This document shows positions 1 to 8,893 of a stretch of DNA of 64,000 nucleotides, piece after piece; the first letter of the stretch is position 1; each line of letters opens with the position of its first letter. This stretch comes from Actinomycetota bacterium (GTDB taxonomy: Bacteria > Actinomycetota > Acidimicrobiia > Acidimicrobiales > JAJPHE01): positions 153,095 through 217,094 of the forward strand of contig DAHUYE010000008.1 in assembly GCA_027315345.1 (NCBI GenBank). The letters run 5' to 3'. Position numbers and translations under genes: made by a program. Under the pieces are notes generated by a model. That model saw only the letters and a list, made by a program, of their open reading frames with translations, was not told where the DNA came from and did no database searches.

Positions 1-113
1 AGATAGCTCGGGTACTCGGCCGGGCCCCCGAAGCCGCCCACATGGATCATGGAGCCGTCGGCCACGTCGGCCACGGCCTCATCGAAACTGGCCACGACCT
101 TGTCTATGGGCAC
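1..113 (-). CDS. CoA-transferase alpha subunit, N-terminal fragment (runs off the window)
   Basis: Only the first 37 or so codons are visible, because the gene continues beyond base 1. Reading leftward from the GTG at 113, the protein begins PIDKVVASFDEAVADV and continues DGSMIHVGGFGG. This is the N-terminal glycine-rich start of the succinyl-CoA:3-ketoacid CoA-transferase A-subunit family. Such enzymes move CoA between acyl groups. The gene diverges from the F420 oxidoreductase at 218 and shares its promoter region, including a KstR-type box. The start lies inside a short duplicated sequence (97-136), so an upstream start is possible but would be out of frame. Family call is confident; substrate is unknown. 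Confidence 0.7.
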   Translation of the reverse strand, partial: MPIDKVVASFDEAVADVADGSMIHVGGFGGPAEYPSY

Positions 114-136
114 TGACGCACCTTGTCCATGGGCAC
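97..136. repeat. 17-bp imperfect direct repeat over a start codon
   Basis: Bases 97-113 and 120-136 are identical at 16 of 17 positions, with a period of 23 bp. On the minus strand both copies read like the beginning of the CoA-transferase gene (GTGCCCAT-GACAAGGT). Because 23 is not a multiple of three, the upstream copy opens a mini-frame of eight codons (MDKVRQCP) ending at a TAG inside the downstream copy. The repeat looks like a small tandem duplication. Confidence 0.75.
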
Positions 137-151
137 GGCGGGCACGTTATA

Positions 152-165
152 TGGAACGCGTTCTA
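152..165. promoter_or_regulatory. KstR-type operator (exact consensus)
   Basis: TGGAACGCGTTCTA fits the published actinobacterial KstR consensus TnnAACnnGTTnnA at all defined positions. It lies between two divergent gene starts (113 on the minus strand, 218 on the plus strand) and could control both. A KstR-like repressor is encoded at 39949-40566. Confidence 0.7.
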
Positions 166-217
166 GGAGCGACCCCGGTCCCTGGGTTAGCGTTCCGGTC
201 GAGCCCAGGAGGTGGCC

Positions 218-1255
218 ATGAAACTCGGACTTCAACTCGGGTACTGGCCGGCCCAGCCCCCCACTGATGCCCAGGAGAAGGTGCTGGCCGCCGAGCGGCT
301 CGGCTTCGACATCGTCTTCACGGCCGAATCGTGGGGTTCGGATGCCTTCAGCCCGCTGGCCTGGTGGGGGGCATCGACCAGCCGGATCCGGCTGGGCACC
401 TCCATCGTCCAGATGTCGGCCCGGACGCCCACGTCCACGGCCATGCACGCCTTGACCATGGACCATCTCTCCGGGGGGCGGATGGTGCTCGGCCTGGGCC
501 TCTCCGGTCCCCAGGTGGTGGAAGGCTGGTACGGCCAGCCCTTCGGCCGGCCCCTGGCCCGGACCCGGGAGTACGTGGACATCGTTCGCCAGGTCCTGGC
601 TCGCCAGGCTCCGGTCAGCAGCGACGGCCCCCACTTCCCGCTCCCCTACCACGGCCCCAACAGCGTCGGGCTGGGCAAGGCCCTGCGACCCATCACCCAT
701 CCCCTCCGGGCCGATCTGCCCATCTGGCTGGGCTCGGAGGGACCCAAGAACGTCGCCCTGACGGCCGAGATCGCGGACGGCTGGCTGCCCATCTACTACT
801 CACCCAAGGTCGGTGACATGTACAAGGCCTGGTTGGCCGAGGGCTTCTCCCGGCCCGGGGCCAGGTCGACCCCGGCGCGTTTCGAGATTGCCACCAACTG
901 TCAGGTCGTCATCACCGAGGACCGCCGGTCCGCCCTGGAGGCCATGCGGCCCATGCTGGCCTTCTACATCGGCGGGATGGGCGCCAAGGAGATGAACTTC
1001 CACAAGAACGTCTTCGGCCGGATGGGTTATGAAAAGGAAGCCGAGGCCATCCAGGATCTGTTCTTCGAAGGCCGGCGGGAAGAGGCCACGGCCATGGTCC
1101 CCCTGGAGATGGTGGCCGACATATCCCTGGTCGGCACGGCGGATCAGATCCGGGCCGAGTTGCCCATGTGGGAGGAAGCCGGCGTCACCATGTTGGTCAT
1201 AGGGGCCAAAGACATCACCGAGATGCAGCGGGTGGCCGAGGTCATCCTGGGCTAG
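218..1255 (+). CDS. LLM-class F420-dependent oxidoreductase (Rv3520c-like)
   Basis: This 345-residue protein begins MKLGLQLGYW and has the luciferase-like TIM-barrel signatures FTAESWGSDAFSPLAWW, TMDHLSGGRMVLGLGLSGPQVVEGWYG and GSEGPKNVALTAEIADGWLP. These closely resemble, from memory, the M. tuberculosis protein Rv3520c, which lies in the cholesterol cluster. The predicted role is F420-dependent hydride transfer on an unknown, probably steroid-derived, substrate. The ATG at 218 is preceded by AGGAGGT at 207-213. An in-frame GTG at 212 falls inside that ribosome site and is unlikely. A KstR box lies 53 bp upstream, suggesting steroid control. Confidence 0.85.
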   Translation: MKLGLQLGYWPAQPPTDAQEKVLAAERLGFDIVFTAESWGSDAFSPLAWWGASTSRIRLGTSIVQMSARTPTSTAMHALTMDHLSGGRMVLGLGLSGPQVVEGWYGQPFGRPLARTREYVDIVRQVLARQAPVSSDGPHFPLPYHGPNSVGLGKALRPITHPLRADLPIWLGSEGPKNVALTAEIADGWLPIYYSPKVGDMYKAWLAEGFSRPGARSTPARFEIATNCQVVITEDRRSALEAMRPMLAFYIGGMGAKEMNFHKNVFGRMGYEKEAEAIQDLFFEGRREEATAMVPLEMVADISLVGTADQIRAELPMWEEAGVTMLVIGAKDITEMQRVAEVILG

Positions 1256-1274
1256 GAACGGGTGCCTGCCACCA

Positions 1275-2354
1275 TCACCACGGGTCCCCGGGCGGCTCCA
1301 GGTCCAACAGGCGGGCCAGGACCTGGGTGGCCCCGTTGTTGGTCTCCATGTCGGGTGGGGCCGGAACGTCCCAAACCTCGAACATCCGGGCCATGCGGAT
1401 CACGATCACGGCAAAGCGCAGCCCGGCGAAGATCTCGTAGAACTCCACGTCCCCGGCCGCCAGCCGGGTCCGTTCGGTCCACATGGCGATGGTCTCCTCC
1501 CGGGTTCCCAGGCCCTCGAGGCGGGGCAGGCTCATGCCTTCGGAGGAGAAGCGGTCCAGGAACAGCCACCACCCCAGGTCCATCTGGGGCCCACCCAGGG
1601 AGAGCATCTCCCAGTCCAGGACGGCCCGGCACCGGGCGCCCTCGAAGAGCATGTTGGCCATCCGGGCGTCGCCCCAGGACAGGGCGCTGGGCTGTTCGGC
1701 CGGCAGGTGGGCGTTCAACCACTCCCAGGCCGCCTCCGCCACCGGCTGGGACCGACCCGAAGCTGCCCAGGTCAGGGATTCCTCGTAATAGTTCATCTGC
1801 TGGGCGAGCCCGGTGGGGCCCCGCGCCGGCTTGGACAGGAAGTCGAAGCCGCCTGCCTTCGACTCCAGGTGGATGCGCGTGAACGCCTCCATGGCCGAAG
1901 TCCACAGGCGGTGCCGCTCGGCCGGATCCATGTCGAAGATGAACCCCTCGGCGTTGTAGGAGGGAACGTCACCGGGGGCCTCCCCCGCCACCTTGGCCAT
2001 GACGAAGAAGGGGGCGCCGAGGACGGAGGGGTCGGGCTCGAACCAGCGCACGGCCGGCACCGGTGCCTCCCGGCGCCCCAGCTCGGCCATCACCTGGTAC
2101 TGGAGCTCGAAGTCATCCTCCAGGAAGATGCGGTGCCCGGTGGGCTTGACCCGGATGACCAGGGACTCGGAGCGCGTCTGACCGCCGTCGGCCCAGGAGG
2201 TATCGAAGATGAGGGTCTCATTGGAGAAGCCGGTCATCCCCGGGGAGGACAGCTCGGAGACGACCAGGGAGGCGGCCTCGGGCCGCTGCCGGCCCAGCCA
2301 GGCCTCGATGGCCATCCGGGCCTGCTCCAGATCCCGCGGTACCGGGATGGGCAT
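1275..2354 (-). CDS. Aminoglycoside phosphotransferase (APH)-fold protein
   Basis: This 359-residue protein is of the APH/choline-kinase fold and belongs to the group that accompanies acyl-CoA metabolism genes in actinobacteria. The catalytic loop is around residues 225-237 (LSWGDARMANMLF; Asp229, Asn234), with Trp in place of the usual first His. The metal-binding Asp is in VLDWEM (Asp247). A probable phosphate-binding lysine is Lys70. It is the last gene of a minus-strand operon. Its ATG overlaps the stop of the enoyl-CoA hydratase gene by 4 bp (ATGA), which fixes the start. The substrate is unknown; hydroxylated acyl or steroid intermediates are possible from context. Confidence 0.8.
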   Translation of the reverse strand: MPIPVPRDLEQARMAIEAWLGRQRPEAASLVVSELSSPGMTGFSNETLIFDTSWADGGQTRSESLVIRVKPTGHRIFLEDDFELQYQVMAELGRREAPVPAVRWFEPDPSVLGAPFFVMAKVAGEAPGDVPSYNAEGFIFDMDPAERHRLWTSAMEAFTRIHLESKAGGFDFLSKPARGPTGLAQQMNYYEESLTWAASGRSQPVAEAAWEWLNAHLPAEQPSALSWGDARMANMLFEGARCRAVLDWEMLSLGGPQMDLGWWLFLDRFSSEGMSLPRLEGLGTREETIAMWTERTRLAAGDVEFYEIFAGLRFAVIVIRMARMFEVWDVPAPPDMETNNGATQVLARLLDLEPPGDPW

Positions 2355-3166
2355 CAGCGGCCCTTGAAGACCGGGGCCCGCTTCTCCATGAAGGCCAGGG
2401 GACCTTCCTTGGCGTCCTCGCTCATAAAGACCTCCATCCCGATGCCGCTCTCCACCCGCATGGCTTCGTCCTCGGGCAGTCCCTCGGTCTCCCGCAGGGC
2501 CCGCAGAACGGCCTGGACGGCCAGAGGCCCGTTGGCGGATACCACCGCGGCTATCTCCAGGGCCTTGGCCAGGGCCCGCCCGTCGGGCACGACATGACCG
2601 ATCAACCCGATCTCCTTGGCCTCGGGAGCCAGGAAGTGCCGGCCGGTGAGGAGGATGTCGGCCGCCACCGTGTAGGGCACCTGGCGGCGCAGGCGGACGG
2701 TCGATCCCCCCAGGGGGAAGAGGGACCACCGCACCTCGGACACCCCGAAGCGGGCGCTCTCCCCCGCCACCCTGATGTCGGTGGCCTGCAGGATCTCGGT
2801 GCCACCGGCCACCGCCGCTCCCTCCACCGCCGCGATCAGCGGCTTCGTCAGCCGGAAGCCCTTGAGGAGGGGCTTGATGACCCCGGAGGCGATACCCCCG
2901 GCCGGAGCGCCGGATTCGGACTCGGCCCGGAAGGAGTCCCCCGGGTGCGACGCGGTCATGGCCTTGAGGTCGGCCCCGGCGCAGAAGGCCCCCCCGGCCC
3001 CGGTCAGTACGGCCACGCGGATGTCGGGATCGGAGTTGACCCGGTCCCAGGCCTCCCCCATCAGGGCCAGCATCTCCGAGGACAGGGCGTTCCTGGCCTC
3101 GGGCCGGTTCATGGTCACCACCAGGGTGTGGTCGATCAACTCGGTGAGGAGATGGGCCTCGCTCAC
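2354..3166 (-). CDS. Enoyl-CoA hydratase/isomerase family protein
   Basis: This 270-residue crotonase-fold protein carries the oxyanion-hole segments [17 protein letters not shown] and [15 protein letters not shown], and a second block [20 protein letters not shown]. It probably hydrates or isomerises an acyl-CoA double bond. The GTG start at 3166 overlaps the acyl-CoA synthetase stop (GTGA) and has GGAGG seven bases upstream, so I prefer it to longer readings. The operon order synthetase, hydratase, APH protein suggests activation and then beta-oxidation of a side-chain or ring-derived acid. In the canonical active-site EGxxxGG block it has EGAAVAGG, where the second catalytic Glu is not evident, so isomerase or other chemistry is possible. 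Confidence 0.85.
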   Translation of the reverse strand: MSEAHLLTELIDHTLVVTMNRPEARNALSSEMLALMGEAWDRVNSDPDIRVAVLTGAGGAFCAGADLKAMTASHPGDSFRAESESGAPAGGIASGVIKPLLKGFRLTKPLIAAVEGAAVAGGTEILQATDIRVAGESARFGVSEVRWSLFPLGGSTVRLRRQVPYTVAADILLTGRHFLAPEAKEIGLIGHVVPDGRALAKALEIAAVVSANGPLAVQAVLRALRETEGLPEDEAMRVESGIGMEVFMSEDAKEGPLAFMEKRAPVFKGR

Positions 3167-4719
3167 CGGGCCACCTCCTGCCCACTGGAGCTGAAGAGAG
3201 GAAGCAGCTCCCGGCGCAGGAGCTTTCCGGTCGAGGTCCGGGGCAACGCCTCCAGCACCAGGACCCGCTCCGGGCGCTTGTAGCCGGGCAAGCGCTCGGC
3301 GCAGAAGGCCAGGATCTCCTCGGGGGTGAGGGTCAGACCCGGATGGGGAACCACGGCCAGGGCCACCGCCTCTCCCCACTCCTCATCCGGCACGCCGACC
3401 ACACCGGCCTCGGAGACGGAAGGATGCTCGTAGAGGGCCGCCTCCACATCCTCGGGGGAGATGTTCTCCCCACCCCGGATGATGAGATCCCCGGCCCGTC
3501 CGCCCAAGAAGAGATAACCGTCGTCGTCCAGATAGCCGAGATCCCCGGTGTGGACCCAGCCCTCCTGGTCCAGGGCCCGGGCGGTGGCGGTCGAACTGGC
3601 ACCCCAGTACCCGGTCATGGTCCGCCCGGTGAGGATCTGTACCTCTCCCACCGACCCGGCCGGCAGGGGCGCGCCGGCTTCGTCCACGACCCGCAGCTCC
3701 ACGTCGTCGACGGCCCGGCCCACCGACGCCAGCCGGCGCAGCTTGGCCTCCACCTCCGGACCCGATCCACCGGGCCGGTGGTCCTCCGGGCCCAGCACCG
3801 TGACCGTCGAGGTGGTCTCGGTCTGGCCGTAGGCGCCGGAGAAGCCCACCGATTCCGGGAACAGCTCCAGGGCCCGGCGGATGACGGTGGGTGGCATGGG
3901 GGCGGCCCCGTAGGTGACCAGTTCCAGACTGGACAGGTCCCGGGTGGCGATATCGGGATGGGAGATGATCCGCGACAGCATGGTGGGAACCACGAAGGCG
4001 CTGGTGACCCGGTGCTTCTCCACCGCCGCCAGCCAGTCGGCGGCGTCGAATTGGGGCAGCACCACCACCGTCCGGCCCGAATAGATCGACGACAGCAGCG
4101 AGGAGATGGCGGCCACGTGGTGCAGCGGGGCGGACAGGAGCATCCGACCCCGGTCGGTGCCGTCGGCGCACTCGGTCCGGCCCATGACGTAGCCCCCCAG
4201 GGCACCGTGGGTGAGCATCACCCCTTTGGGCAACGAGGTGGTGCCGGAGGTGTAGAGGATCACGGCCACGTCGGCGTCCTCGACGTCGGCCACCACCTCG
4301 CCCACGACGGGATCAGCGGCCGTCAGGCGGTCCCGGTAGTCCCCGTCGAAGTACACGACCGGCAGGCCCTCCGGCACCGCTCCGGCTATCAGGGACCGGT
4401 AGCGATCCTCGCTGAAGAGGACCCGGGTACCGGAGTCGGCCAGCAGGTGGGCCAACTCCTCTCCCCGGGCCCGGCAGTTCATGGGCACCGACACGGCCCC
4501 GAGGATGGCCACCCCGAAGAGGGTCTCCACGTACTCGCTCGAATTGGTGGCGAACATCCCCACCCGGTCACCGGCCTGAACCCCCAGGCCGGCCAGGACC
4601 CCGGCCACCCGCCCGGCCGCCTGGCGCAGATCGTCATAGCTCTCCGGGCCCGCTCCGGCCAGAGCCGGGGCGTCTGGCGTTATGGAGGCCGGGATGTCGA
4701 GGAGCATGGCCAGGTTCAA
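3163..4719 (-). CDS. AMP-dependent acyl-CoA synthetase (FadD family)
   Basis: This 518-residue adenylate-forming ligase has the ATP-binding P-loop-like motif [11 protein letters not shown] at residues 156-166, the adenine motif AYGQTETTS, and the hinge region [20 protein letters not shown]. The C-terminal [13 protein letters not shown] carries the catalytic lysine. It should form an acyl-AMP and then an acyl-CoA from an organic acid. It is the first gene of the three-gene minus-strand operon. The ATG at 4719 fits a normal FadD N-terminus. A KstR-like near-consensus box lies 68 bp upstream. The specific acid cannot be told from sequence, and it is distinct from the FadD3 homologue at 21090. 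Confidence 0.9.
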   Translation of the reverse strand: MNLAMLLDIPASITPDAPALAGAGPESYDDLRQAAGRVAGVLAGLGVQAGDRVGMFATNSSEYVETLFGVAILGAVSVPMNCRARGEELAHLLADSGTRVLFSEDRYRSLIAGAVPEGLPVVYFDGDYRDRLTAADPVVGEVVADVEDADVAVILYTSGTTSLPKGVMLTHGALGGYVMGRTECADGTDRGRMLLSAPLHHVAAISSLLSSIYSGRTVVVLPQFDAADWLAAVEKHRVTSAFVVPTMLSRIISHPDIATRDLSSLELVTYGAAPMPPTVIRRALELFPESVGFSGAYGQTETTSTVTVLGPEDHRPGGSGPEVEAKLRRLASVGRAVDDVELRVVDEAGAPLPAGSVGEVQILTGRTMTGYWGASSTATARALDQEGWVHTGDLGYLDDDGYLFLGGRAGDLIIRGGENISPEDVEAALYEHPSVSEAGVVGVPDEEWGEAVALAVVPHPGLTLTPEEILAFCAERLPGYKRPERVLVLEALPRTSTGKLLRRELLPLFSSSGQEVAR

Positions 4720-4786
4720 GTGGGGATTCCTCCGCTTCCGGCGTCGATCGGCCCCGCTCTGTCTTCCCCCCGGGGCCTGGTCAAAC

Positions 4787-4800
4787 TAGAACGGATTCCT
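4787..4800. promoter_or_regulatory. Degenerate KstR-type operator
   Basis: TAGAACGGATTCCT has a perfect left half (TnnAAC) and a degraded right half (ATT in place of GTT, final T in place of A). Its distance to the synthetase start (68 bp) matches that of the near-consensus box upstream of 13832 (66 bp), which supports function despite the mismatches. Confidence 0.4.
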
Positions 4801-4831
4801 GTTTAAAGGCCATTCCCCCCGCCGTCCGGCG

Positions 4832-6427
4832 TCACCCGGCGGCCGTGCCCATGTAGGCCCGGACGACCTGATCTCCCACCTCGGCGGGTGTGCCTTCCAC
4901 CTCGATGCGCCCGTTGATCATCACCGCCGCCCGGTCGGCCACGACCAGGGCCGTCTCAGCGAACTGTTCGACCATGAGCACGGAAAGACCCTCGGTCCGG
5001 ACCATGGTCGAGATGGCGCTGTAGAGCTGCTCCACCACGATGGGGGCCAGGCCCATGGACAACTCATCGATCAGAAGCACCCGGGGATCGGTGAGCAGGG
5101 CCCGGGCGATGGCCAGCATCTGCTGCTCGCCTCCCGACAGGGTCCCGGCCAGCTGACGGCGCCGGTCCCCCAGCACCGGGAAACGCCCGTAGGCCTGCTC
5201 CTCCAGGTCGGCGGCCCGCAGCCGGCGGGCGCGGAAGGTGAACATCAGGATGTTCTCCTGCACCGTGAGGTTGGGGAAGATGGGCCGGCCCTCCGGAACC
5301 GTGCACAGCCCGTCCCGAGCCAGGCGTTGGGGGGCCCGCCCGCTCACCGGTTGACCGTCCAACCGGATGGAACCGGCCATGGCCCGCAGCCGCCCGCTGA
5401 CCACCTTCAGCAGGGTCGACTTGCCCGCCCCGTTGGGGCCGAGCAGAGCCACCAGACTTCCCGACGGCACGGTCAGGCTGACCCCGTGCACCACCTCGAT
5501 GCGCCCGTAGCCGGCCCGGAGGTCAATCAGCTCCAGAGCCGGCTGACCCCGCGGAACGGGACCGGGCCACGTGGAGGAGCCGGCCGAGCCGGCAGCGGCC
5601 ACCGGAGCGGGCCCACCTCCCGAGTGGGCGATGGCTGCAGTCCGAAGCCCGTCCTCGGGCGGAGCGGCCTCGGCCGCCCCGAGGTAGGCGGCCTGAACCA
5701 GGGGGTCGGCCCTGACCACCTCGGCCGGACCTTCGGCTATCACCCGCCCGAAGTCCAGCACCGTCACCCGGTTGCACACGCCCATGACCAGGCGCATGTC
5801 GTGTTCCACCAGCAACACGGCCATCCCCTCGGCGGCCAGGGCCGTGAGGACCCGGCCCAGCTGGTCGGTCTCCTGCTCATCCAGTCCCGAGCTGGGCTCG
5901 TCCAGCAGCAGCAGCCGCGGTCGGGTGGCCAGGGCCCGGGCCAGTTCCAGCAGCCGGGCCAGCCCGGTGGGCAGCAGATCGGCCGGCTCATCGGCCACGG
6001 CGGTGAGTCCCACCCGCGCCAGCAGGGAGTCCGCCCAGGCCGCCGCCCCGCCCTCCCCGGAGGACCGGCGCGTCTCGGCCGCCATCAGCACGTTCTCGCG
6101 GGCGGTCAAGGTTCCGAACAACTCGAGGCGCTGGAAGGTGCGGCCGATGCCCAGCCGGGCCCGGCGGGTCGGCTTGGTGCCGGTGATGTCCCTGCCGTCG
6201 AAGAGAACGCGGCCCCGGCTGGGCGCCTGCAGACCGGTGACGACATTGAACAAGGTCGTCTTGCCCGCTCCGTTGGGACCGATCAGGCCGGTTACCGCCC
6301 CCGGCGCCACCCCGAGGTCGACGGACCACAGGGCCCGCACCCCGCCGAACTGGACGTCGATACCCTCCACCCTGAGCAGTTCGGATGGGCCGTCCGGGAG
6401 AAGCCGGTCCTGGTTCGGATCAGGCAA
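4832..6427 (-). CDS. Fused LivG-LivF ATPase of a branched-chain-type ABC transporter
   Basis: One polypeptide of about 531 residues holds two ABC ATPase domains. Walker A motifs are GPNGAGKTT at 50-58 and GPNGAGKST at 330-338. The second domain has a clean signature LSGGEQQ (430-436). The first has LPTGLAR (152-158) where LivG proteins normally have an LPYGxQR-like sequence. A Pro/Gly/Ala-rich linker joins the domains near residues 255-300. It would power uptake of a hydrophobic or carboxylated substrate. The TTG start at 6427 overlaps the permease stop and has GGGGGAGG upstream. Longer readings enter shadow sequence. Separate LivG and LivF genes exist at 49397 and 50215. Confidence 0.85.
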   Translation of the reverse strand: MPDPNQDRLLPDGPSELLRVEGIDVQFGGVRALWSVDLGVAPGAVTGLIGPNGAGKTTLFNVVTGLQAPSRGRVLFDGRDITGTKPTRRARLGIGRTFQRLELFGTLTARENVLMAAETRRSSGEGGAAAWADSLLARVGLTAVADEPADLLPTGLARLLELARALATRPRLLLLDEPSSGLDEQETDQLGRVLTALAAEGMAVLLVEHDMRLVMGVCNRVTVLDFGRVIAEGPAEVVRADPLVQAAYLGAAEAAPPEDGLRTAAIAHSGGGPAPVAAAGSAGSSTWPGPVPRGQPALELIDLRAGYGRIEVVHGVSLTVPSGSLVALLGPNGAGKSTLLKVVSGRLRAMAGSIRLDGQPVSGRAPQRLARDGLCTVPEGRPIFPNLTVQENILMFTFRARRLRAADLEEQAYGRFPVLGDRRRQLAGTLSGGEQQMLAIARALLTDPRVLLIDELSMGLAPIVVEQLYSAISTMVRTEGLSVLMVEQFAETALVVADRAAVMINGRIEVEGTPAEVGDQVVRAYMGTAAG

Positions 6428-8327
6428 CGGGAGACGCCTCCCCCACCGCCACGGCCGGACGAGGAACCACCGGATCACTCCCGTGCCGGGATCGCCACCG
6501 GACCAGGGCGTCTGCACCCAGCCTGCCCATGCCATTGGGGCGGCGGCCGATGGCGATGATCCCCGCCCCGAAGGCGATGTAGGTGAAGTTGGCCAGGGCC
6601 GGGATGTGGGATCCGATCACCGGGGCCAGGGCCAGGCCGGCGCCGGCCACCACCGCGCTGGACAGCAGGGTGCTGCCCTGCAGGGTCACGGCCACGAACA
6701 GGACGATGGAGATGAGGAAGGCGTAATCGGATGGGATGGCGGTCCCGGTCAGGCTTCCGTAGAGGGCGCCGGCCAGGCCGGCCATGCCCGCCGAAAGGGC
6801 GAACACGGCCAGCTTGGTGACGGTGAGGCTCATGCCGACGGTCGTGCAGGCGGCTGGAGAATCGTTCATGGCCACCAGGCGCCGTCCGTAGCGGCCCCGG
6901 CGGAGTGCGCCGACGCCCAGACGGCAGACGCCGAGGACCACGCCGATGAAGATGGTGAAGGCCCGGTCCCCGGCCAGGCTCAGCCCGAGGAGCCGGGGCC
7001 GGCCCACGGCCAGGGCACCGCCCGTGCCCATGATCGAGGGGGAGGTAAAAAAGGCATTGTCCATCAACACCGCAAAGGCCAGCGTGGCCAGGGCCAGGTA
7101 GAGGCCGCGCAGGCGCAGGGTGGGCAGGCACAGCAGCGCTCCCGCCCCCGCGCACAGCCCGACGGCGGCCAGCAGCCCCAGCACCGAAGTGCCGCCGCCC
7201 ACCCAGTGCATGGTGAGCGCTCCCAACCCGGCGAAGGTCAACTGGCACAACGAGATCTGCCCGCCGTAGCCGGCCAGCGGGATGAGGGACAGCCCGAGCA
7301 GGCCGAAGATGAGAGCCTCCCCCAGGGTGGCCAGATTGGCTCCCGAAACCAGGAACACGCCTAGAGCCACCAGGCCGACCAGGCCCAGCGATCCGGCCGC
7401 GTTGGCACCCCGGGTGGCGGCCCGGGGCGGGCGGGCCCGTACCACCCGGCCGATGGTGAGACGAGCCTGGGGCATGGTCACCAAAGCCAGGAAGAGCAGC
7501 GTCATGGGCAGCGCTTCGGTCACGTAGGTGACCAGGCTGTTGGGCACATAGGCGATGGACAGTGAGTAGCCGACCCCCAGGATCATGGCGCCCAGAAAGG
7601 TCAGGGGCAGGCTGCGCATCCTCCCGACCACAGCCGCCACGAAGCCGTAGATGACCAGCTCGGTCAACTGGGTGATGTCCATGGTGCTGAACACGGCGGC
7701 CTGGAGGATGCCGGCCAGGGCGGCCAGGGAGACCCCGATCATCCAGGCGTAGGCGGCCATCCGCCCCGGCGGGGCGCCGGTCAGGGCGGCCAGTTCCGGG
7801 TCGTCCACCACGGCCCGCATGGCGACTCCGGTGCGGGTCAGTTTGAACAGGGCCCGGAGGCCGACGGCCACCAGCAGGGCCAGACCCACCGCGATGATCT
7901 GCTCATCGCTGAGGTTGACCCCGGCCACATCCACCTTGCTGCCGGAGAAGAACTCCGGGAGGTTGTAGCTGTTGGACGACTTCCAGATGCTGCTGGCCAC
8001 CCCGACCAGCAGAAGCAGCAGGCCGAGTGACACCACCAGGGCGACGTTGGTGTTGGCCCCGTAGAGCGGCCTCATGATGGCCCGCTCCACCCCGACCCCG
8101 AGTATGGGCGCGGCCACGGCCACCACCAGGATGAGGGCCAGCCAGGCCGGAAGGCCCCAACCCTGCCATAGCTGCCAGAACAGATAGGCCATGAGCATGC
8201 CCATGGCCCCGTGGGCAAAGTTGAAGATGCCGGTCGTGTTGAAGGTCACCACCAGCCCGCTGGCACTGACGGCGAAGATCGACCCCATCACGATGCCCAC
8301 CACCAACTGACTGGACAGCTCGCTCAC
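6420..8327 (-). CDS. Fused LivH-LivM permease of a branched-chain-type ABC transporter
   Basis: This roughly 635-residue polytopic membrane protein combines LivH (residues 1 to about 300, starting with GIVMGSIFAVSASGLVVTF and containing FNFAHGAMG) and LivM. The LivM half contains GYGGQISLCQLTFAGLGA and LRLRGLYLALATLAFAVLMDN, plus the EAA-like loop MNDSPAACTTVGM. The two halves of the channel are therefore one chain, as in the second system at 47506. The GTG start at 8327 overlaps the upstream stop (GTGA). It couples to the fused ATPase downstream. No binding protein adjoins it; the lipoprotein at 12471 is the nearest candidate. Confidence 0.88.
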   Translation of the reverse strand: MSELSSQLVVGIVMGSIFAVSASGLVVTFNTTGIFNFAHGAMGMLMAYLFWQLWQGWGLPAWLALILVVAVAAPILGVGVERAIMRPLYGANTNVALVVSLGLLLLLVGVASSIWKSSNSYNLPEFFSGSKVDVAGVNLSDEQIIAVGLALLVAVGLRALFKLTRTGVAMRAVVDDPELAALTGAPPGRMAAYAWMIGVSLAALAGILQAAVFSTMDITQLTELVIYGFVAAVVGRMRSLPLTFLGAMILGVGYSLSIAYVPNSLVTYVTEALPMTLLFLALVTMPQARLTIGRVVRARPPRAATRGANAAGSLGLVGLVALGVFLVSGANLATLGEALIFGLLGLSLIPLAGYGGQISLCQLTFAGLGALTMHWVGGGTSVLGLLAAVGLCAGAGALLCLPTLRLRGLYLALATLAFAVLMDNAFFTSPSIMGTGGALAVGRPRLLGLSLAGDRAFTIFIGVVLGVCRLGVGALRRGRYGRRLVAMNDSPAACTTVGMSLTVTKLAVFALSAGMAGLAGALYGSLTGTAIPSDYAFLISIVLFVAVTLQGSTLLSSAVVAGAGLALAPVIGSHIPALANFTYIAFGAGIIAIGRRPNGMGRLGADALVRWRSRHGSDPVVPRPAVAVGEASPVA

Positions 8328-8839
8328 GCCGACCCCCGTGAAGGCGGCGGACCCAGGGAGGAACGGCCGTCCGTCCTCCACCAGTCGGCGGTGACCGTCG
8401 CCCCACCCTGCTCAGGGGGCTTCCTCATCTCCAGTTCCTCGTAGACGCGCCGGTAGCCGGTGTGCTCGATCCGCCAGGCCCCGCCTTCCTTGCGGTAGCG
8501 GTCGCTGTAATAGGCCGCCCCCCGGATGGTGTAGCCGGCGTCGGGGTCGATAACCACATCCTCCAGGGCCCAGACCCCGGTGGCCCGGCCCCCGGTCTGC
8601 AACTCGATCTCGGGGTGGTGACACTTGTGACTGGTGAGCTGGGTGGCCAAAGCGTCCCGCAGGAACTCAAGGATGTTGTGGCGGCCTGCGAAGACCAGGT
8701 TGCCTCCGGCGTAGCTGGCGGTGGCGTCCTCGGTGAACACCCCGGCCAGTTCGTCCCACTGCTTGAGGTCCAGGTAACGCAGGTAGCGGTACTTGAGCTC
8801 CTCTATGGCCCTCAGCTCAGCCAGATCAGCGACGTCCAT
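8324..8839 (-). CDS. SnoaL-like / NTF2-fold protein
   Basis: This 171-residue protein belongs to the NTF2-like superfamily. The N-terminal block ELRAIEELKYRYLRYLDLKQ, followed by VFTEDATASY, matches the SnoaL/bile-acid 7-alpha-dehydratase-like family, in which a Tyr/Asp/His set acts on polycyclic substrates. His96 and His97 (KCHHPEI) are in the position where such enzymes carry a catalytic histidine. It is the first gene of the permease/ATPase operon, and the permease start overlaps its stop. A role in isomerising or dehydrating an imported steroid is a reasonable inference, not shown. The C-terminal 25 residues are low complexity. Confidence 0.75.
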   Translation of the reverse strand: MDVADLAELRAIEELKYRYLRYLDLKQWDELAGVFTEDATASYAGGNLVFAGRHNILEFLRDALATQLTSHKCHHPEIELQTGGRATGVWALEDVVIDPDAGYTIRGAAYYSDRYRKEGGAWRIEHTGYRRVYEELEMRKPPEQGGATVTADWWRTDGRSSLGPPPSRGSA

Positions 8840-8893
8840 GACCGTCCTCCAAGAGTGAGCTCCATGACTGCCCCGCGCCGCGGCCGGGTCGCG

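Noticed and set aside
1275..3185. A 636-residue minus-strand frame covering the phosphotransferase and more
   Set aside because: The upstream half is an Arg/Gly-rich shadow of the enoyl-CoA hydratase gene. The real gene starts at 2354 with an ATGA overlap.
8324..8839. Delta-5-3-ketosteroid isomerase
   Set aside because: It has the NTF2 fold but lacks the VEDPVG active-site strand; the protein at 52976 is the better candidate.
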